A DNA stretch of 64,000 nucleotides from Diplocarpon mali (Eukaryota > Ascomycota > Leotiomycetes > Helotiales > Drepanopezizaceae), in assembly GCA_024741835.1 (NCBI GenBank), contig JAENRP010000084.1, positions 99,468-163,467 of the forward strand, given 5' to 3'. A program made the translations under genes and the position numbers. The number at the start of each line of letters is the position of its first letter. The stretch's first letter is position 1. Shown here in pieces: positions 57,427 to 64,000 of this stretch. The notes beneath the pieces are model-generated. The model ran no database searches and was not told the DNA's origin. It saw only the letters and a program-made list of their open reading frames with translations.

Positions 57427-58838
57427 CAAATAAGAGAATTTTATTACTTAACTACTTAAGTGACTTTAAAGAAATCGCAAAGTTTTTAATCACACTTAAA
57501 CGACTAAAGACAGTTGCTCTTAAGGATTTTTAGAAATTTAAAGCTAAAGCTTTGATTTATCTAATGCGAAAAAGACGATTATTTAAAAGGAGCGATAACT
57601 TATTCCTTATACGACTCTACTTAAACGATGAAAAACTGCAAGCTAAGGCTATTTAAGATATTTATAAGAAGACCGGCTACTAAGGAGCTAAGTCCACTTA
57701 CTATCGACTTTTAAGAAAATTCTTTTAAAAGGGTTCTTTTAAAGACTATAAAGCTTTTGTAAAAAGTTGTATCCTTTATTAAAAATGAAAACCTAGTTAT
57801 AAAGAGAATCCCCTATTCCTAACCTAGCCATTAGGCCTTTTTTATAAAGTTAGTCTCGATATTATACAAGTACTAATAACTAAAAATAGGATTATATATT
57901 TTATTTTAACAAAGGAAGACCTATTAGGATAGCCTAAAGGATAACCTTTAAGATCTACTAACTTTAAATCTATTATAAAGTTCCTTTAAAAAGACGTAGT
58001 CTATTGCTATAGACTTTTTAGCAGATTAACTATTAATAGAGGCCTTAAAAATAAAGGAGTAATTAAAGCTTTTTTACAAAAATATAGTATTAAATAGGTT
58101 TAAATCTCAGTATATAACTCGAAAGCTAATAAAGTAGTAGAGCAAAAATATCGCAACATTCTTAATAGGTTATCTAAAGTTACCTATAGAGGATTTAAGA
58201 ATTAAATAAAACACTTTTATAAAATACTCTTTACTTATCGAATGACAATCTATAAACCGACTAGAGTTATACTATTTTTCCTTATCTATAGTAAAGAGGC
58301 ATAGCTCCTTCTTAAATCCTAATAGCCTATTTAAAGATTATTTAACTATAGTCAAATTTAGAACCGTTCCGATTTACTTGCAATAAGATGCTAATAACTT
58401 AAGCTCTAAGATATAGATATAAAGGAAATCATTTTATAAAAGAAACAATATTAGAAAAAAGCTAAAGAAGCATAGGCTGCTTCTAAAGTACTTAAAACGC
58501 ATCCTATTTAAAAAGATGATCTTGTCCTAGTCTATAATATTATAAGAAGTATTAATATATTAGTAGATACTAAACTTGACTATCGATAGCTTAGTCTATT
58601 TAAGGTTAAGTCTAAGTAAAAAGAAAAGGGATACTATTTTCTTTAAGAACTTAATAGAGTCGATATTAAAGGAACCTTTATAGCTAATCGACTAAAGTAC
58701 TTTTATTAATACAATTAGACCTTATTCCTTTTAAAAGACGAATTAGAAATTGATATAACCTCTGAATCTTTTATAAGAATCGACAGCAATATAAGCAATT
58801 TTAAACCCTTAGATAAAGACTAAGATTTTTCCAACTTA

Positions 58839-58861
58839 ACCTATAAGCCGGTCCTACGAGT
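58839..58861. repeat. 23-nt palindrome copy 12 (end of A pol)
   Basis: Left arm ACCTATAAGCC, central G, right arm GTCCTACGAGT. In frame, codes TYKPVLRV. Confidence 0.75.
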
Positions 58862-59255
58862 AAAGAATATTAAAATACTTAACTAATTGCAACCTTAAGT
58901 TATTATTCTTAAAATATCTAAAGAATATAGATGGGAATATTAAACGATTTCCTAGCTTATCAATTGTCCTACCTTCCTCTAATCCTTATTTTTATATTTT
59001 TAGTAAAGACGCCTCCTTTATTATTTAAGATATAAATCTTTTAAGATCACTTTAAATTCTTACCTACTCTAACTTATTTTGCATTCTTAATATAGGCCTT
59101 TAATTATAGCATTCCTATTACTTTCCTTAAATAATAAATAAAAAGTCCAATTTCCTTAATACATATATAGTAAACCTATTACAGCTTATATACCCTTTTA
59201 ATTCTTATACCCTATTAAACTCTCTTATTTATACTCCCTATCTTTTATAAGTAAT
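58862..59255. other. AT-rich stretch between gypsy A pol and ORF2
   Basis: No frame or motif recognised. It could contain the 3' end of A, but no copy of sequence from the left side of A was detected by eye. Confidence 0.4.
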
Positions 59256-60101
59256 ATGCCTTTAAAGAACTTATAAATAGTTTTATCTATTATAATAGGG
59301 GATAAATAAGTATTAGTTATAAACTTCTCTTAAGACGGCAGAGCTATTATATTATTAAAGAGCTTTAAATCGACTTACGCAGCCTTAGGAGATATAGAGT
59401 AATAAAAACTCCTTTTAGCTTATATAAATGCTATTAATAACCTTTTAACCTAAGTGGCCCTTGGAATTCTCCAATTTGACAACTTTCTAATTAAAGAATT
59501 AAAATTAAAGGGAATCTCTAGAGAGGAATTCTTAGCTGATATAGATTAATACATAACCTTAGCCGATACTTTCAAAATGGACTAAGATAAAAGGGAAGAA
59601 TCTATTTAATAACTAGATAATTTAGCTATTAATAAGAGAGGACTCCTATTTCGTTTGCGCTTCTTAATAAATATTAATTCTAATAATAGAAGGCGAGTGT
59701 TATTAAAAATTCTTAAGGAAAATACTCCTATAGCTAAAGCTATTTAGATTCTTAATTTCTTTATTATTTAAGAAAGAGTAGTAAAATTCTAAGGCAATCG
59801 AATTTATAATTGCAGATTTATAAGCTTATTTAATATAATACTTATAATAGCTAATAGGACTATAAAAAGATCAAATTAGGCTATAGATATTACCTTACTT
59901 AATAGTACTATTATTAATATGCTAAGGCTTTGCGCTTCTACTTATAATTTGCTTATTTTAAAAGAGAACTGGACTCTTATACTAGGGTTTAAATAAGATT
60001 TCTTTAATAATAAAGAAGGGAATTAGTTATTTATAGTCAAGCCTGCCTTAAAATTCGCTTTTTAACCTAAAGATATAATAAGTGCTAAACTATATAATTT
60101 A

Positions 60102-60124
60102 ACTCGCAGTCTTAGATTAGGAGT
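60102..60124. repeat. 23-nt palindrome copy 13 (ORF2)
   Basis: Left arm ACTCGCAGTCT, central T, right arm AGATTAGGAGT. In frame, codes TRSLRLGV. Confidence 0.75.
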
Positions 60125-61487
60125 TAGAAATGAGAATTTTAGAACTAGACCTAACCTGCCTCTTATTAAAATAATTTTAGAAACCGCTGCTAAATAAACT
60201 GCCTAAACGCTTAATATAGCTTCTTTAGAATTTTTAGAATCTTTAAAGGACTCTCCTTTAATTAAACGACCTATTTTAGCTTAACCTTTAAAAAGGATAG
60301 ATTATTCGATAGCTACCTTAGCTAATTTGCAATTTAAAACCAAAGGATTATACGCTTACTTAAACTCCTTCTTTAATAACTTAAAGGAGCTAGTTCTTAA
60401 CTTCTTTATATTTATATATAACTATTTTAGAAATGATAATATAAGGGAAGACCTTATTCCTATTACTCTAAAGACAATTGGAAAAGCCGTTAAATAGATT
60501 TAATAGCTTATCTTAAATGAGTTCGCCCTTATAGATATTATTTAATTCTTTAATAATTATAGAAGTTAAGAACCTAGTCTCTTAGATACTAAGCAAGACT
60601 ATTTTATCTTATAAGAAAGAGAACGCAAAGAGGAATCTATTAATTAGGACATTTGTAATTATAGCAATATGCTTTAATCGGTCATTCTTAACCTTAAGCT
60701 TAGAGAATAATATAATATTTAAATGTCCTTTATAATAAAGACTTACTTTTAATAGTATCTTCTTAGCGTAGGAATCAAAGGGAGAAGACTTTGCGACCTT
60801 TATATTCGCTCTCTTTTAATTTACTATAGTCTTAATTATAAAGGATTTGATATTAACGAAACTATTAAATACCTTGAATTTTTCTATATAGTAAAAGATG
60901 TCGATCTTTTTCTAATCTACTTTGATAATCAGTTCTTTATCTCTTTAAAAATATGCAAATCTAACCTATTAATAATAGAGGCATCTTTAGGTACTATAAA
61001 ATTTAAGGCTGATCCCAAAGCCTTAAAGGCGTTAGAGCCGATTGAATAGAATAATTCTTTCTTTTTAATATTATTAAGTAATAAATAGTAAGAGGAAATA
61101 GAAGAAGAAGGGTCAATTGTAATGCCTAAACCCTTTGGATACCGCTTCTTAATTAATAATTTTACTATTAATAATAGTGCTTTTATAAGTATATTCCTCT
61201 TTATTATAAGATAAGAAGTAAAGATATACCTTTATCACTTCTACCTTATGAATAACGCAACCTTTATACCTTTTTATTTTCTCTATAATATAATATTTAG
61301 TCTTATTTAATAAGTCCTTCGGATGCATTATAGACTCTACCTTTTAATTATAATAGTAAAAAGTAAAGGAGCCTATTAGCTTATAGCTTACCCTAAACCT
61401 CTTTAATTAATTGGCCTTAGTCTTTATAATTAAGTCGTTTTAATAAAGAGGGATATAAGTGCTATTAATAAAGAAATTCCGATTTTC

Positions 61488-61510
61488 ACTTGCGGTCTTA
61501 GCTTGCGAGT
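61488..61510. repeat. 23-nt palindrome copy 14 (ORF2)
   Basis: Left arm ACTTGCGGTCT, central T, right arm AGCTTGCGAGT. In frame, codes TCGLSLRV. Confidence 0.8.
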
Positions 61511-62372
61511 CAATTTTATTAAAAAGTAAGTCTTAAATTATTAGATCCTACCAATCGGATAAAGGCCAGCTTTTAAAAGCCTTAATAGGTAGGTTGGCTC
61601 TTAATCGAATATAAAACTCACTCTATTTACAAAGAAGATAAGTCGATAGACTTCTTAAATACTTAGTTCAAAATCTCAACTAGCTTAAATAACTGCGAAA
61701 TTAAAGCAAAAGGAGATCTTGCGACCTATTACTAATAATAGCAATCCAATTATAGTAATAATAAAATAGGAATACCTTTTTAAAATTCTTTCGGATAATT
61801 CTTATAGGATTAGTGGTTTTATAGCCTTTTGCAATAACTATACAGCCGTTTGCAATAAGAATACCTTAGAAAATAAGACTCGAATCTTTAATTTTATCTT
61901 TTCAATCTCTGCTTTAAAGTAACCTTTAGTACTTTAATAGATTAATATAAGTAGAACTACTACACCTTTTAAAGCAGCTTTTTATCTTAAGAATTGCAAT
62001 AGCCTCTTTAAAGCTATTATTAGTTAATACTCTTAGATAGATCTATTAGTTATAATCGAAGTATAGGAGTTGTTTCTTCTTAATAAAGACGAATTGAAAA
62101 TCCACCTTATAAAATATAATCAGAAGCTCTTTAACGCCTTTATTAAGGCCTGGACGAACGTTATAAATACTAAGTCGCTTCTTTATAGACTTAAGTCTTA
62201 GGGATAGCGTAATAAAGTAAATGCTATCCGAGAGCCTAATATACTAATTGATAAAGGCATTATTATAAGAAGATTTAGAAAAGAGATAAACCGAAACGCT
62301 AGCATAGTATTAGACTCTGATTTAGGAACTAATCTCCTGTTTTTACCCTTAAGCTTAAAAATGCCAAGACTA

Positions 62373-62395
62373 ACTCGCGAGCCTGGCTTGCGAGT
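62373..62395. repeat. 23-nt palindrome copy 15 (ORF2 C-terminus)
   Basis: Left arm ACTCGCGAGCC, central T, right arm GGCTTGCGAGT; arms pair with one mismatch. In frame, codes TREPGLRV. Confidence 0.85.
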
Positions 62396-62681
62396 AAGGT
62401 TAAACTCAGCTAGCTTAAGCCTATAAGATAGTTCGGATAAACCTTAGTTATTAAATCTAGGAGTACTAATAAAAGATCCTTTAAGAGAGGTCCCTAAAGC
62501 TAAGAAATCGCCGAAAAATAAGAACTAACGCAAGAGAAGAAGACTTTAAAGTAACAATAAAACTGATAATTGAGTCAACTTAAGCCTAGAGAATTAAGTC
62601 TACCTCCCCCCTTTGAAAACTATTTAAAGAGATTACGAATTAGAAGTTGAATTTTTTTAAGATTATCTACTTTCTATATAC

Positions 62682-63128
62682 TAGCACCTCTTTATTCTTT
62701 ATTTATTATTCTATTTTATATATATTCTTTACTTTACTTCATTCTTTATATAATCTATCCTTTGATTATTTCCTTTATATGCAACTTTCTAATGCTTACC
62801 TTTAAAATGTTATCCTTACCTTTGACAATTGTCATTTACCAATTATAGGTCCTTGTATGCGTTATACCCCACTTTTATTCCTACTTCCAGCCTCTTTATG
62901 CCCACTTTTCCTTTGTGCACTAGTGCGATTCCAAACTCTATAAATAAGCCTTTCCCCGCACTACGATTTTACTTTTTTTTTTACTTTTTCTATAACCCTA
63001 TAATACCAATACCACTACTACTGTCTTCTATTATCAATTCTTTCTTAATACAAGCTTACCGTCTTATTAATCTTTCTTAAATAAGCCTCTATGTATTCTA
63101 TCATCCTATCCCTATCAAATACTTTACT
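62682..63128 (+). promoter_or_regulatory. Possible promoter or LTR region upstream of ORF3
   Basis: T-rich and pyrimidine-rich, with more CpA sites left than its surroundings. It contains the perfect 12-bp palindrome TGACAATTGTCA (62,822-62,833) and a TATA box (CTATAAATAAG near 62,939) about 190 bp before the ORF3 start. It could be the U3/R part of an LTR; no second copy was seen. Confidence 0.3.
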
Positions 63129-63890
63129 ATGGCACTACCAAACTTAAGCAAGAGAACTACACCTAAGAAGAATATATCAGTTGTTACCTTAGGCAGCAAG
63201 TCAATGAACACCACCAGCAATAAGCTAATGTTAAAGGGTGGCTTTTCGTAGGAAGACGATTATGGAATGATCTATCGGTAGTAATAACTATAAAGGATTT
63301 ATTCGCAAAAGATATATCTCAGCTAATAGTATATCTAAAGAAGTACGAATAAGAACTTTTTAAAGATTTTGCCAGTACCTAGAAGCTAGTTTAATAACTA
63401 AAGCTATAGTTGTATAGCGATAAGTCTTAGATAAAGACTAAAGATATAAATGATAATATTAAAGCTGATAACCTAATTAATAAGACGATACTTCTTAAGA
63501 AGTATAGTATTAAGAAGCCTTATATAAAAACCCCTAATACGACTCCTAGGCCCGGCTTGCAACTTAATCTAGCAAAGGGCAAGGCTAAGGAAGTAGTACC
63601 TATAGAATCTCCCGCCTCCCTCTCCTCTATCACCGACAATTCTCCTAAGGATAATGATAATAATGATAATAATGATAATAATAACGCTACTATATAAGTC
63701 TCTCTTCCTATCGGTAGAAGCCGCTAAAGTATAGTAGCATCTGCCTAAACTACCGAAGCTCCTGCTACACTAAGACCTATCTTATCGGACACTAATAGCG
63801 ATGCTATAAGAAGAAGTAGTCGTTTAGCAAAGAGAGTATTATTTAGTAATAGTTCTCCCTATCCTTTAAAGAGAACTAAGGAAAACTAAT
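63129..63890 (+). pseudogene. Degraded ORF of unknown function (ORF3), start of a possible gag
   Basis: Begins MALPNLSKRTTPKKN at 63,129 and can be followed to TAA near 63,890, with TAA/TAG at Gln positions inside. It is Asn/Asp/Ser-rich, contains an (AAT GAT)n stretch (63,651-63,685) coding for NDNND repeats and a basic SSRLAKR segment, and carries a palindrome copy (63,542). The character resembles the N-terminal, disordered part of a Gag or of a DNA-binding protein. Function unknown. Confidence 0.35.
63542..63564. repeat. 23-nt palindrome copy 16 (ORF3)
   Basis: Left arm ACTCCTAGGCC, central C, right arm GGCTTGCAACT. In frame, codes TPRPGLQL. Confidence 0.75.
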
Positions 63891-63965
63891 ACCTAGGTTA
63901 GTTCTATTTTAATTGTTTTTGCGATTCTATAGCTTAGTTGTTTGTTTTACTAGTTTCGTTTTCTA

Positions 63966-63988
63966 ACTCCTAGGCCTGGCCTATAGGT
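63966..63988. repeat. 23-nt palindrome copy 17 (window end)
   Basis: Left arm ACTCCTAGGCC, central T, right arm GGCCTATAGGT, flanked by TTTTC-like and GAAAA sequence that extends the pairing. Confidence 0.8.
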
Positions 63989-64000
63989 GAAAAGCGTATA

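Larger units (their letters stand above)
56046..58861 (+). pseudogene. Gypsy element A: reverse transcriptase, RNase H and integrase (right part)
   Basis: Continues A's frame after the B insertion: RLKQGILEFYNSPYRN, then FLIVKKEKGTYRLIIAI, KDANVPLNID and TLLYIDNIGVKG, the YxDD-type region with Asp to Asn. RNase H follows (ALYLIKIDYRADA). Palindrome copy at 57,404. The integrase begins with a Cys-containing zinc-binding part near 57,640-57,790 (FVKSCILYQK) and continues with GLFYKVSLDII and ISVYNSKANKVVEQ (57,850-58,150). It ends near the palindrome copy at 58,839. Stops are almost all TAA/TAG at Gln codons. Confidence 0.75.
59256..62681 (+). pseudogene. Degraded long ORF of unknown function (ORF2)
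   Basis: A plus-strand frame of about 1,140 codons can be followed from the Met at 59,256 (MPLKNL) if TAA/TAG are read as former Gln. Near the start it has LLKSFKSTYAALGDIE and ISREEFLADID, in the middle NEFALIDII and KGRRLCDLYIRSLLIYY, and at the C-terminus a basic, nuclear-localisation-like stretch KAKKSPKNKN.RKRRRL. Three palindrome copies are embedded in the frame (60,102; 61,488; 62,373). I do not recognise a family and see no reverse transcriptase, integrase or zinc-knuckle motif. It may be an accessory gene of A, the gag of another element, or a transposon-carried gene. Frameshifts cannot be excluded. Confidence 0.4.

Noticed and set aside
62600..62620. TACCTCCCCCCTTTG resembling the complement of B's polypurine tract, i.e. 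a second minus-strand gypsy
   Set aside because: The bases are in frame with the C-terminus of ORF2, and no LTR was found next to them.
23081..63988. The dispersed 23-nt palindromes as a CRISPR array
   Set aside because: Spacing is irregular, copies are kilobases apart and lie in different coding frames of a eukaryotic genome; no array exists.

Overview
The window looks like a chromosome segment of a filamentous ascomycete (Pezizomycotina). The few intact genes have short introns (45-68 nt) with GT...AG ends and usually a CTAAT/CTGAC-like branch site. Their protein families (Zn2Cys6-type zinc clusters, F-box, pirin) are typical of such fungi. About two thirds of the window is an AT-rich block whose reading frames are broken mostly by TAA/TAG where Gln or Trp codons would be, and LTR pairs differ mainly by C-to-T or G-to-A in CpA/TpG context. 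This is the signature of repeat-induced point mutation (RIP). The species cannot be named from the sequence alone.

Layout. (1) 1-13.4 kb is ordinary gene-bearing DNA: a tandem zinc-cluster protein (+), a Cys-rich hypothetical protein (-), a pirin (-) and an F-box protein (+), separated by gene-free stretches. (2) 13.4-21.8 kb is a GC- and CpG-rich, low-complexity gene desert with many microsatellites and minisatellites and an 81-base assembly gap. Long open frames on both strands there are by-products of base composition. The one gene I support is a 54-residue, 7-cysteine protein at 18,767-18,931 (-). (3) 21.8 kb to the end is a nest of RIP-degraded LTR retrotransposons.

The nest resolves because the insertions have paired LTRs and perfect 5-bp target duplications, and removing four of them restores the interrupted frame of the host element. 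A copia 5' LTR and primer site (element H, 21,816) open the block. Gypsy element A (+; gag-pol from 23.4 kb) is interrupted inside its reverse transcriptase by gypsy element B (-; 26,782-56,045; 307-bp LTRs; target AAGGA). B is interrupted three times: copia E (-; 28,086-36,110; GCTAT), copia C1 (+; 38,951-44,522; AATAT, inside the YxDD motif of B's reverse transcriptase) and copia D (+; 46,203-54,296; CTTTA, just before B's Gag zinc knuckle). D in turn carries a 517-bp TRIM-like element (-; 53,363-53,879; TAGAA). A's gag-pol resumes at 56,046 and ends near 58.9 kb. Two further degraded plus-strand ORFs of unknown function follow (59.3-62.7 and 63.1-63.9 kb). The 3' ends of A and H are not in view.

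Most unusual features: (a) at least 17 copies of a 23-nt palindrome (11-nt arms around one central base) spread through A, C1 and the right-hand ORFs, mostly in frame in protein linkers, resembling the in-frame palindromic elements of Rickettsia; (b) a primer-binding site complementary to the anticodon arm of initiator tRNA-Met, shared by copia elements H, C1, D and the TRIM; (c) antisense ORF-like segments between pol and the 3' LTR in B, E and possibly D, the one in B having a zinc-cluster-like Cys pattern; (d) a host-type gene with two canonical Zn2Cys6 clusters, one degenerate copy and two half-clusters in one chain.
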